Source: Flavobacterium frigoris PS1 (lineage in GTDB: Bacteria; Bacteroidota; Bacteroidia; Flavobacteriales; Flavobacteriaceae). Taken from it: a stretch of 64,000 bases of DNA. The stretch's first letter is position 1; the number at the start of each line of letters is the position of its first letter. The notes below the pieces were generated by a model. The model had not been told where the DNA came from, made no database searches, and saw nothing but the letters and a program-made list of their open reading frames with translations. The DNA is taken from positions 1 through 64,000 of the forward strand of contig NZ_AHKF01000016.1 of the NCBI RefSeq assembly GCF_000252125.1, read 5' to 3'. This document shows positions 26,199 through 34,694 of the stretch, in pieces. A program made the translations under genes and the position numbers.

Positions 26199-26285
26199 CT
26201 TATCATGCAGCTTACTTAAGATTTATTGGGGGCAATAAATTTAGTAGGTTATTTTAATTTCGTTAGGGTAAGCTGCTATGATAAG
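26199..26285. repeat. Inverted repeat upstream of the 136-residue membrane protein
   Basis: CTTATCATGCAGCTTAC (26199-26215) and GTAAGCTGCTATGATAAG (26268-26285) are inverted copies differing by one inserted base, separated by 52 bases. They could form a leader hairpin or be paired operator sites for the gene that starts about 30 bases downstream. Confidence 0.5.
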
Positions 26286-26314
26286 AATTAAGTAAAGAAA
26301 CGCTAAGATTGGGT

Positions 26315-26719
26315 ATGCATTTAGAAATGGCTTCATTTGAAAATAGGTTAGATAAAAACCCTCTTTTTTCTATAAATGATTCAACAGTAGTCATGGAGAT
26401 TAATGGCGAAAAATTGAATTTACATTTAAATCAAATAACGAATGTTAGAATAGTTAAATGTAGAGATCTAACATTGAATGTTGTTTTACTTTTTTCATTT
26501 ATATCTTTTTATCTTACAGGGGGTGAACGCTTTTTTTTAGTTGATTTAGTACCGATAATTATAAGTGTTTTTTTATTTGCCATCTCGATTTTTACACGAC
26601 GTTTTTATTATAAGTTATTGATAAATAAGAGAAGTTATGTTTTTTATGAATTCGTTATTCCAAAAAGCAATTTGGTTTTTGCCGAACATTTAGCTTCAGT
26701 TATTAATGCCAAAAAATAA
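26315..26719 (+). CDS. Two-helix membrane protein of unknown function
   Basis: About 134 residues from the ATG at 26315; starts at 26309 (TTG) and 26327 (ATG) are also possible. A soluble N-terminal part of about 45 residues (SINDSTVVMEINGEKLNLHL) is followed by two hydrophobic helices (VVLLFSFISFYLTGG and VDLVPIIISVFLFAISIF) and a C-terminal cytoplasmic stretch ending FAEHLASVINAKK. This resembles small PH-like or DUF6232-type membrane proteins, but I cannot name a family. It stands alone between signalling genes, downstream of an inverted repeat. Confidence 0.6.
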   Translation: MHLEMASFENRLDKNPLFSINDSTVVMEINGEKLNLHLNQITNVRIVKCRDLTLNVVLLFSFISFYLTGGERFFLVDLVPIIISVFLFAISIFTRRFYYKLLINKRSYVFYEFVIPKSNLVFAEHLASVINAKK

Positions 26720-26774
26720 TTTTTATTTTTTTTATCATTGCTGAAAAAAGTATAAGTCGTTTTTTGGAATTGTA

Positions 26775-27149
26775 CTACTCTGTTCCTGTGGGTATAATAT
26801 TGAGCTTCACGGCAGAAATTAATTCTTTAAATTCAAATGGTTTTTCAATATAACCTTTTACACCTAAGCTAATTCCTTTAGATTGATCTTCAACTGCTAC
26901 TTTTGCTGAAATAAATAGCACTGGAATTTGGTGAAATTTGGTTTTTTTAAGCTCATTCATAAATCCGTATCCATCTAAAACTGGCATCATTATATCGCAG
27001 AGTATAAGATTGGGTTCAGTTTCCTTGATTTTTTCAATGCCATCTTTTCCATTTTCTGCTTCATATACTTCGTATCCGCTATAAGTCAACAATTCATTGA
27101 TTGTTTCTCTTAGATTTACTTCGTCATCAATAATTAATATTTTATTCAT
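26775..27149 (-). CDS. Stand-alone receiver (CheY-like) response regulator
   Basis: 124 residues, one receiver domain only: acidic pair D8-D9, Asp52 in LILCDIMMP, switch serine in LFISAKVA and lysine in YIEKPFE. There is no output domain, so it passes phosphate to another protein or acts by binding. It overlaps the giant kinase by 8 bases and is doubtless its partner. It resembles the receiver half of the fusion protein at 21796 (both start with a VNLRETI/INLRETI stretch), suggesting that the two kinase-receiver units share ancestry. Confidence 0.9.
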   Translation of the reverse strand: MNKILIIDDEVNLRETINELLTYSGYEVYEAENGKDGIEKIKETEPNLILCDIMMPVLDGYGFMNELKKTKFHQIPVLFISAKVAVEDQSKGISLGVKGYIEKPFEFKELISAVKLNIIPTGTE

Positions 27150-30100
27150 TTCCTACAAGTTTGTGCAATTGGAATTGCATAGTCACCATTGTTCCTATTC
27201 CTATTTCACTTTCAAGGGTGACGGTTCCATTATTTTTTTCTACAAAATTTTTCACAATATGTAACCCTAATCCTGTGCCTTGAATTCCATCTGTATTACT
27301 GGCCCTAAAGAAAGTGTTAAAAAGTTTATCTTGATCCTTTTTTGGTATTCCAATTCCATAATCAATAACTTCAATTTTACAATCTGATTCAGTGGATATA
27401 ATATTTAAGGTTACGTTTTTTGAGTTTTTAGAATATTTGAATGCATTATTCAATATGTTACTAATTGAATAATGCATTAGATTTTTATCTGCAAAAACTA
27501 GGAAATTATTTCCTGTGCAAATCATTGCAACATTCATGTTATTCTCTGTTTCCATATAATCCTCCTCAATTACTTCTTTACAAAGTGCTTTTAAATCCAG
27601 TACAGTTGGGGAGTAGCTCGTTTTTCCAGAATCTTCCTTAGATATGGTTAGTACGGCATTCATTAATTCAACAATTCGGTCAATTTCGTGTGTTATAACG
27701 TCAACTCTTTTTTGAACACGCAATTCATTTTCTATGTTTTGACCTTTTAAGTACATCTTGATTAGTTCGGCACTAGTTCTTATTGTCGTCATTGGTGTTC
27801 TAAACTCATGGGAAATGGTAGAGACTAAATTTGTTCGTAATTCATTTAATTTACGTTCTTTTATTAATGCTTTTTCAATAATTTGTTTTGCTTCTAATTC
27901 TTTGGTAACATCTCTTCCGTTGGTCTGAAAGCCTACTGCAGTTCCATTTTTTTCAAGTAAGATTGTAGTCGTTTGCAACCATATATAACCTCCATCAGCG
28001 TGTTTAAATCTATAATTTTCATTTTTTGAAATCTTATTTTTCCAAAAATCGTTAGTTCTCATACTTTCCTGAAATCTTTCTAGATCTTCTGGATGTACAA
28101 AATCTCTAGGAGCTTTACCTATTAATTCTTCAGGTTGGTACCCAACTAATTTTTTTACAGATGGGGAAACATACTCAAAGAAACTCTCTAAATCATGTAA
28201 ACAGACTAAGTCTACAGTATTGTTGGCAAGTAGGCGGTACAAGTTTTTAGCTTCGTCTAGCTGAATTTGTTTGTTTCTATTATTCTCGTCTAATAGCAAC
28301 TTATTTTCAGCCTCTATTTTTTTTCGTTGAGTAATGTCAATAAACTGGGATATGTAATATTTGTTGGCACTGTTTTTAATGATCGAAACTGATAGATGAG
28401 TCCATATCCATGTTTTGTTCTTATGAATAAATCGTATTTCAATATTGAATTTGGAGATTTTTTCTGAATCTAATTTTTCTTTAAAAATTAAAAGTTGCTT
28501 TAAATCAAATTTATGAACGAGGCTATTGAGTTTTAGAGATTTCATTTCAGCACTTGTATATCCTAAAATTTCGATAAGACGTTCGTTTACTTCAATATAA
28601 TATCCTTCAGTATTAATTAATGCCATACCAGCTGCAGAGTGATTGAAGGCTCCTTTGAATTGTTCTTCACTTTGTTGCAATTCATATTCTAATTTTCTTT
28701 TATCGGTAATGTTTTTCATTGCCCCAATAATTCGAATAGCGTTCCCTTGTTCATTACGAACAATGTAGGCGGTGTCTTTTACTATTGCATAGCTATTATC
28801 AGATTTAAGATGTCTATATTCATATTCCCATGAGTCACTTTTGCTCAAAATAGCTGCGCTTATACTGGCATATGTTTTGTCTCTATCTAATGGGTGTACT
28901 AAATGGGAGTGATTTCCTAAATTGTTAATTGTGTTATTTAATTCAAAACCAAAATGTTCATAGTAACCATCTCCATAAAATACTTTCTGTGAAGCTAAAT
29001 CCCAATCCCATATAACATCTGAAGAAGCCTTGTTAGAATATAAAAAGCGCTCATTGCTTATTTTTAATTCATTTTCGGCATTTTTTTGATTTGTTATATT
29101 ATTAAAGGAGCAAATGACATAAAGTAATGTGTTATTGTCATTAAAAACGGGGATAGCATCAACGAGCAGCCAGACGAAGTCGTTTTGTATTGGACGGAAA
29201 ACTCCCATGACAACGCCCTCTATGCGTTTTAGTTCTTTAATCGCTTTCGGTACAGGGTGTTCCTCAGCTCTAAAGTCTGTTCCGTCTGAATGAATCACTT
29301 TCCAATGGCTATCAAAGGAAGTTTTACCCAAAAGTTGATCTTGACTGAGTCCAAGCATTTCGCAGGCAGCTTGGTTATTTTCTATTATCTCTGAATCTGG
29401 CCCTTGTACCAAGATGCCTACTGCTACATTTTCTAGAATTCTCTGGAGTAATTGTTTGCTTTCAAGAATTTCTTTTTGAATTTTAACGCTTTGTGTTATA
29501 TCAGTTCCAAAACCAACCATCATTTCTAATGTGCCATCTTCACGAAAAACAGGATTGTATTTTCTTTTGTTGGTTATTATGGATCCATTTGCATTAGTAA
29601 TTTCATCTTGCCATTCGATTAATTCTTTTGAATCCAGCGCCTCCAAAAATTGTTTGCGGCGGAGTTCTGCAAAAGAGGAGGATCTGCCTGTATGAACGGC
29701 ATATTCAAAGTCATCTTTTCCTATAATAAAATTGCGTAGTTCCTCATTCTTTATTGATGTTGGATTTAAATAAAGGTATTTGCGATTTTCATCAAAGACC
29801 GCTACAGCTGTTGGTAGAGAATCTAATATAGTGATGTAGAACTTTTTTTGTTCTTCAAGCCTTAGTTTTGATTCTATATGTTCAGTAATGTCTCTGCAAT
29901 TTCCAACAAAATAAAATCCGTTTTTAGTATTTACTATCGTTAAAATGGCTGAATGCCAGACAAAATTGCCACTTAAATGTTTGATACGATAGGTTAATTC
30001 TTCCTTGCGGGTTTTGTGCTCTATTAAGTTTTTTACAGCTTGCGTGCATATTTTTAAATCTTCAGGATGTATAAACTCAGTAAAGTTGGTCCCAATAATG

Positions 30101-30720
30101 GTTTGGGTTTTATGGCCCAAAATAGTTTCCCATTTTTTAGAAACCTCTGTAATTATACCATTATCATCAAGCTTATAAGTTATTTCAATTGAGTTTGCAT
30201 TGTGAATTTCAAACTGAATTGTTTTATCGTTGATGTTATTTTGCAATTCAGTATTCTGATCCATCAAATTAATTATGGACTGAATATTGATAATAGACTG
30301 AGCAATTACTTTGTTTTGTAAAGCCGTAATTTTATGAGGAACTAAATTCATTAGAGATAAAGATCCAACTACAGAGCCATTCTGATTTAGGATAGGGAAT
30401 CCTGCAAAAAATGCGAAATGGGATTCAGAATTGTTCAGAAGTGCTAGCTTGATTTTTGAAACTTTATTGTCACTAGAAAAGACACTCGATTTATTCTGGA
30501 GAGTAACAGTGTCTAGCATGGAAAGCACATCGTCAGAAACTGAGTTGTCAAATCCTATTCTATAATCCTTAGTTTTGTTGTTAACACCTTTAATTGTTAA
30601 ATAAACGTAAGGAACCTCACATACTTCCGATAGGAATAATAAAATGGAGTTAAATTCATTCTTATTCTTAGTAAAATTGATTTCATCCGTTTTATTTTGG
30701 ATAAATGCTGATGTTTCCAT
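27142..30720 (-). CDS. Giant GAF-multi-PAS sensor histidine kinase
   Basis: 1192 residues with no obvious membrane helix. An N-terminal GAF-like region (about 1-155) is followed by six PAS/PAC units (roughly 180-290, 300-410, 425-545, 555-675, 680-795, 815-945), several ending in the NITD, DITQ or DVTK signature that closes PAC motifs. HisKA has His971 in STISHEFRTP; HATPase_c follows (NILNNAFKYS, VIDYGIGIP, GTGLGLHIVKNF). With so many sensor units it probably integrates several cytoplasmic or redox cues; no cofactor ligand can be assigned with certainty. It is coupled to the stand-alone receiver. Confidence 0.9.
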   Translation of the reverse strand: METSAFIQNKTDEINFTKNKNEFNSILLFLSEVCEVPYVYLTIKGVNNKTKDYRIGFDNSVSDDVLSMLDTVTLQNKSSVFSSDNKVSKIKLALLNNSESHFAFFAGFPILNQNGSVVGSLSLMNLVPHKITALQNKVIAQSIINIQSIINLMDQNTELQNNINDKTIQFEIHNANSIEITYKLDDNGIITEVSKKWETILGHKTQTIIGTNFTEFIHPEDLKICTQAVKNLIEHKTRKEELTYRIKHLSGNFVWHSAILTIVNTKNGFYFVGNCRDITEHIESKLRLEEQKKFYITILDSLPTAVAVFDENRKYLYLNPTSIKNEELRNFIIGKDDFEYAVHTGRSSSFAELRRKQFLEALDSKELIEWQDEITNANGSIITNKRKYNPVFREDGTLEMMVGFGTDITQSVKIQKEILESKQLLQRILENVAVGILVQGPDSEIIENNQAACEMLGLSQDQLLGKTSFDSHWKVIHSDGTDFRAEEHPVPKAIKELKRIEGVVMGVFRPIQNDFVWLLVDAIPVFNDNNTLLYVICSFNNITNQKNAENELKISNERFLYSNKASSDVIWDWDLASQKVFYGDGYYEHFGFELNNTINNLGNHSHLVHPLDRDKTYASISAAILSKSDSWEYEYRHLKSDNSYAIVKDTAYIVRNEQGNAIRIIGAMKNITDKRKLEYELQQSEEQFKGAFNHSAAGMALINTEGYYIEVNERLIEILGYTSAEMKSLKLNSLVHKFDLKQLLIFKEKLDSEKISKFNIEIRFIHKNKTWIWTHLSVSIIKNSANKYYISQFIDITQRKKIEAENKLLLDENNRNKQIQLDEAKNLYRLLANNTVDLVCLHDLESFFEYVSPSVKKLVGYQPEELIGKAPRDFVHPEDLERFQESMRTNDFWKNKISKNENYRFKHADGGYIWLQTTTILLEKNGTAVGFQTNGRDVTKELEAKQIIEKALIKERKLNELRTNLVSTISHEFRTPMTTIRTSAELIKMYLKGQNIENELRVQKRVDVITHEIDRIVELMNAVLTISKEDSGKTSYSPTVLDLKALCKEVIEEDYMETENNMNVAMICTGNNFLVFADKNLMHYSISNILNNAFKYSKNSKNVTLNIISTESDCKIEVIDYGIGIPKKDQDKLFNTFFRASNTDGIQGTGLGLHIVKNFVEKNNGTVTLESEIGIGTMVTMQFQLHKLVGNE

Positions 30721-30951
30721 AAATGTAATAAATTATGGGGCAGTAAATTGCAACTATGATTTGGGGGTAACTGTAAATTAAAGGATATTTTATTAGATAT
30801 AAAAAGTAAATTGAATAATTAACACTATTTTTCATAAATGAATTAGTAAATTATAATTCGCTGTACTTTAGGCTTTTTACTCAATTGTAATTTATGTTAT
30901 TGGATTGCTGTTTTATTTGAATAATAAATAATTTTGTCAAGCTAAACGTTG

Positions 30952-30959
30952 TAACTTTG
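30952..30959 (+). promoter_or_regulatory. Putative -7 promoter element of dnaG
   Basis: TAACTTTG, 20 bases before the TTG start of dnaG, matches TAnnTTTG. A TTTTG lies 15 bases upstream, somewhat closer than a usual -33 element. Confidence 0.5.
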
Positions 30960-30979
30960 AATTTCTAAAAAATTAAAAA

Positions 30980-32956
30980 TTGATTTCAAAAGCGACTATA
31001 GATACTGTTTTCGAAACGACTCGAGTAGAGGAGGTTATCGGCGATTTTGTACAATTAAAGAGAGCCGGAAGTAACTTTAAAGGATTGAGTCCGTTCTCTG
31101 ATGAGCGCTCGCCCTCCTTTATGGTGTCGCCTGTGAAGCAAATATGGAAAGATTTTAGTACTGGTAAAGGAGGGAATTCAGTAGCTTTCTTAATGGAGCA
31201 CGAGCATTTTACTTATCCCGAAGCTATTCGTTATTTAGCTAAAAAATATAATATTGAGATTGAAGAGACAGAGCAAACTGATCAGGAAAAAGCCAATACT
31301 GATATTCGTGAAAGCATGTATTTGGTCTCTGAATTTGCTAAAAGCTACTTCCATAAAACACTTTTAAACTCTGAGGAAGGGAAAGCAATAGGGCTTTCTT
31401 ATTTTAAGGAAAGAGGCTTTACCGCTGAAACCATTAAAAAATTTAGTTTAGGGTATTCTCCTGAAACTTGGGATGCTTTTACTAAAGAAGCCTTAGGGAA
31501 AGGTTATAAGTTAGAGTTTCTGGAAAGTACCGGTTTAACTATAGCTAGAGAGGACAGACCGTTTGATCGTTTTAAGAGCAGAGTAATGTTTCCTATACAA
31601 AGTATGTCTGGAAGGGTTCTTGGTTTTGGAGGTCGCATACTCACCAATGACAAAAAATCAGCAAAATACCTGAATTCACCAGAAAGCGATATTTATCATA
31701 AGAGTAAGGTCTTGTACGGGATTTTTCAGGCCAAACAATCTATCGCTAAACTTAATAATTGTTTTTTAGTTGAAGGATATACAGATGTTATTCAATTTAA
31801 TCAAGCTGGAATCGAAAATGTGGTTGCTTCCTCAGGGACAGCTTTGACGCCAGATCAAATCCGTCTAATTAACAGATTGACTAAAAACATTACCGTTCTT
31901 TTTGATGGTGATGCGGCCGGGCTTCGGGCTTCGATTAGAGGAATCGATCTGATTCTGGAAGAGGGAATGAATGTAAAGGTTTGTGCTTTCCCCGATGGTG
32001 AAGATCCAGATAGTTTTGCCAAAAAAACGTCTTACGATGATTTAGTGGTCTATTTAGAGAATAATGCCAAAGATTTTATACAGTTTAAAGCTTCCCTTTT
32101 AATGAATGAGGCGAAGAATGACCCCATAAAAAAAGCTGATTTGATTCGGGATATGGTTTCGAGTATTTCCAAAATACCAGACAGAATTCAAAGGGAAATA
32201 TACATTCAGGAGTGTTCCCGCATTATGGATATTTCAGAGCAAGTTTTGGTCAGCACCTTGGCACAGTTACTTCAGAAAGATGTAGCCGAGGTTGGAAAGA
32301 AGCAAAAGACAGAACAAAAGTCCTTCGAGGTAATAAAAAACGAAAACCCAGAGGCGGTCGAAAAGGTTGATGTGTTAGGTAATGTGGAGCGTGAAATAAT
32401 CAGGATTCTTTTGCTATATGGTGATAGAACTGAAAATTTCGAAGAAATATTGATGAAGTCTAACGGAGAAGGAGAAATTATCGAAGTTACAGAATATAAG
32501 GAGTTGAAGGTTTTCCAAAAAATATTTTTGAGTCTACAGGAAGATGAAGTAGAATTTGCTAGTCCAATTTTTAAAGTTATCTATGAAGATTTAATGAACT
32601 ACTATCTTCAAAATGAAAACTCAGGAATAGATAAATATATAAATCATCTGCAGTCCGGCGTCCCGCAAGAAGTGACTACTATAATGATGGAAGATGAAAA
32701 ATATGTATTGCACGACTGGATAGGCCAAAATATATTTCCAAAAACGATTGAAGATACCTTAAATCAAGGAGTATCAGATACTTTATTCACTTTAAGATGG
32801 TTCTTGATTAGTGAAATTATTGAAAACTTAAAAAACTCGATCTCAAATGAACCGGGTTCAGATAATATGGAATCATTATCCATGGTGATGAGCTATATTG
32901 ACCTTAGAGGTAAATTTTCAAGAAAACTAGGTAGGGTTGTAGTTAGGTATCATTAA
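30980..32956 (+). CDS. dnaG: DNA primase DnaG
   Basis: 658 residues, TTG start; the first residues (MISKATIDTVFETTRVEEVI) align with the start of other primases. The N-terminal zinc-finger fold is kept (FKGLSPF, SPSFMVSPVKQIWKDF), but the four zinc ligands of E. coli DnaG (C40, H43, C61, C64) correspond here to S37, S40, D58 and T61. The TOPRIM catalytic core follows (LVEGYTDVI, LFDGDAAG), then the C-terminal helicase-binding region. It makes RNA primers for replication. Divergent from the giant kinase, with 259 bases between. Confidence 0.94.
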   Translation: MISKATIDTVFETTRVEEVIGDFVQLKRAGSNFKGLSPFSDERSPSFMVSPVKQIWKDFSTGKGGNSVAFLMEHEHFTYPEAIRYLAKKYNIEIEETEQTDQEKANTDIRESMYLVSEFAKSYFHKTLLNSEEGKAIGLSYFKERGFTAETIKKFSLGYSPETWDAFTKEALGKGYKLEFLESTGLTIAREDRPFDRFKSRVMFPIQSMSGRVLGFGGRILTNDKKSAKYLNSPESDIYHKSKVLYGIFQAKQSIAKLNNCFLVEGYTDVIQFNQAGIENVVASSGTALTPDQIRLINRLTKNITVLFDGDAAGLRASIRGIDLILEEGMNVKVCAFPDGEDPDSFAKKTSYDDLVVYLENNAKDFIQFKASLLMNEAKNDPIKKADLIRDMVSSISKIPDRIQREIYIQECSRIMDISEQVLVSTLAQLLQKDVAEVGKKQKTEQKSFEVIKNENPEAVEKVDVLGNVEREIIRILLLYGDRTENFEEILMKSNGEGEIIEVTEYKELKVFQKIFLSLQEDEVEFASPIFKVIYEDLMNYYLQNENSGIDKYINHLQSGVPQEVTTIMMEDEKYVLHDWIGQNIFPKTIEDTLNQGVSDTLFTLRWFLISEIIENLKNSISNEPGSDNMESLSMVMSYIDLRGKFSRKLGRVVVRYH

Positions 32957-33002
32957 AAAACTCCAAATCGCTGAACGAGGTTCAGATAAAATGGAGTTTT
33001 TA
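32954..33002 (+). terminator. Terminator after dnaG
   Basis: AAAAACTCCA and TGGAGTTTTT pair over 10 bp; the loop contains a second 6-bp hairpin (CTGAAC GAG GTTCAG). It begins at the dnaG stop codon. Confidence 0.7.
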
Positions 33003-33076
33003 ACTATGGTAACTGATTATAACAAATTAATCAATAGATTTTCTAAATAATCAGGAGGGCAAAAGGAAAGAAATAG

Positions 33077-33706
33077 CTAAACTATTTCCAGTTTTTTTGC
33101 TTTTTCAACTAAATCAACTAGATTGGTTACATTAAGTTTTGTTAACAATCGTAATTTGTACGTACTAATTGTTTTTTCATTGAGGTTTAGGATTTCAGCA
33201 ATTTCATGATTCTTTTTCCCTGAACTTAAATAGCGAAGCACTTCCACTTCGCGATTCGATAATTTTCGATAAAGGCGTTCGCTTTTACTTTGTTTTGCAA
33301 TTAAGGCAAGATTCTTTTTCACGGTTTCGTTCATGATAATCTTTCCTTGATTAACTTTGACAATAGATTGGCCTAAAGTTTCTAGTTTTTCTTTTTTATG
33401 GACAAATCCAGAGACACCTGCTTTAATTGCATTTGGCGCATAGATTTGTTCTGAAAGACCACTGAAAATAATAATTTTAGTTTTTGGAAAAGTTTTCAAA
33501 ATGGATTTCACTTCAAAAATACTAGCAAGGCCTTCCAGCTCCAAATCTAATATTAATACGTCGATTTCTTTAGTAAGGAGTATGTCGCGAATCATCAAGA
33601 AGTTACCAACATTGGCAACTATTGATATGTCGGCATGATCTTTAAAATAAGATTTCACTCCAAAATGAACGACCGGATAGTTATCGGCTAAACAAACTTT
33701 TATCAT
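33077..33706 (-). CDS. NarL/LuxR-type response regulator, paralog B
   Basis: 209 residues with the same architecture and length as the gene at 21098: receiver with Asp54 (LILDLEL), IIIFSGL switch, HKKEK lysine, then the GerE DNA-binding domain (LSNREVEVLRYLSSGKKNHE). It is convergent with dnaG and upstream of nadE on the same strand. No kinase is adjacent. From memory a regulator at this position beside dnaG and nadE is common in flavobacteria, so this copy is likely the ancestral one and paralog A the derived one. Confidence 0.9.
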   Translation of the reverse strand: MIKVCLADNYPVVHFGVKSYFKDHADISIVANVGNFLMIRDILLTKEIDVLILDLELEGLASIFEVKSILKTFPKTKIIIFSGLSEQIYAPNAIKAGVSGFVHKKEKLETLGQSIVKVNQGKIIMNETVKKNLALIAKQSKSERLYRKLSNREVEVLRYLSSGKKNHEIAEILNLNEKTISTYKLRLLTKLNVTNLVDLVEKAKKLEIV

Positions 33707-33795
33707 AATTCTTTATTTAAGAGTTATCTGTCAAAATAATATAATAAAATTAATAATAAAATGATATTATTACTAATTTTCTGGATAAAACGCAA

Positions 33796-34596
33796 TTAAT
33801 TCCGATTAACGAAGCAAACGGGTATCTCCCTCATTTTGTGTTGGTTAATTTTGTTTAAGCGTTTGTAAATTTCAAACACTGTTTTTTGTCTTCCTGAAAA
33901 ATCAGCAGCTTTTTTCCCTGATTCATCTTCAATCATAGCCCATTCTAATTCATCGTAATTAGCGCCTAATTGTTGTTCATCTGTTTTTTCGTCGCCAAAC
34001 AGGCCGTCTGATGGTGCTGCTTTCAGAATTGACTCTGGAACTTCTAGATAGGCAGCCAAAGAAAACACTTCAGATTTCATTAAATCTGCAATTGGACTTA
34101 AATCTACTCCTCCATCTCCATATTTTGTATAAAACCCAACTCCAAAATCTTCTACTTTATTTCCGGTTCCTGCGACCAATAATCCATGAATACCTGCAAA
34201 ATAATATAACGTAGTCATACGAAGTCGTGCTCGTGTATTTGCCAGCGTCAGAACCAGTTTGTGCTCTTCGAAATCAGTAGGGACTTCTTTTTTAAACGCT
34301 TCGAAAACTGAAGTTAGATCTGCCTGTGTGCTTGTTACATTAGGGAATCTACTTTTTAATTGCTCGATATGTTCACGTCCGCGGCTTACATGACTTTCGT
34401 GTTGATGAATAGGCATTTCTACACATAAAACGTCCAGACCAGTTTGTGCGCACAATGTTGAAGTGACAGCTGAATCAACTCCGCCTGAAATACCAATAAC
34501 GAAGCCTTTGACTTTTGCGTTTTCTGCATAGGCCTTTAACCAGTTCACAATTTGGGTATTCACTTGATCAACTTGTATGGTACTTTTTTTAGTCAT
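33796..34596 (-). CDS. nadE: NAD(+) synthase (NH3-dependent type)
   Basis: 266 residues. The PP-loop motif SGGVDS is at residues 37-42 (GISGGVDSAV), and later segments match the family (NTRARLRMTTLYYFAG, GTGNKVEDFGVGFYTKYGDG, APSDGL). It forms NAD+ from deamido-NAD, ATP and ammonia in the last step of NAD synthesis. There is no N-terminal glutaminase domain, so it uses free ammonia or a separate amidase. It is divergent from gldB. Confidence 0.94.
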   Translation of the reverse strand: MTKKSTIQVDQVNTQIVNWLKAYAENAKVKGFVIGISGGVDSAVTSTLCAQTGLDVLCVEMPIHQHESHVSRGREHIEQLKSRFPNVTSTQADLTSVFEAFKKEVPTDFEEHKLVLTLANTRARLRMTTLYYFAGIHGLLVAGTGNKVEDFGVGFYTKYGDGGVDLSPIADLMKSEVFSLAAYLEVPESILKAAPSDGLFGDEKTDEQQLGANYDELEWAMIEDESGKKAADFSGRQKTVFEIYKRLNKINQHKMREIPVCFVNRN

Positions 34597-34625
34597 AATT
34601 GTTTAACTTTTAACAAGGAGGAATG

Positions 34626-34633
34626 TATATTTG
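34626..34633 (+). promoter_or_regulatory. Putative -7 promoter element of gldBC
   Basis: TATATTTG matches TAnnTTTG and lies 62 bases before the chosen gldB ATG (26 before an alternative TTG). Confidence 0.5.
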
Positions 34634-34694
34634 CAAAAGCAATAAGTAGCCTACTCTTTTGAGTGATTTTTCTGTAGCAAATTTAATTAAAAAA

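Noticed and set aside
25854..26282. An 11-base repeat GCTGCTATGAT at 25854 and 26272
   Set aside because: It coincides with one arm of the inverted repeat at the second site and with a start codon at the first; only two copies, so chance is not excluded.
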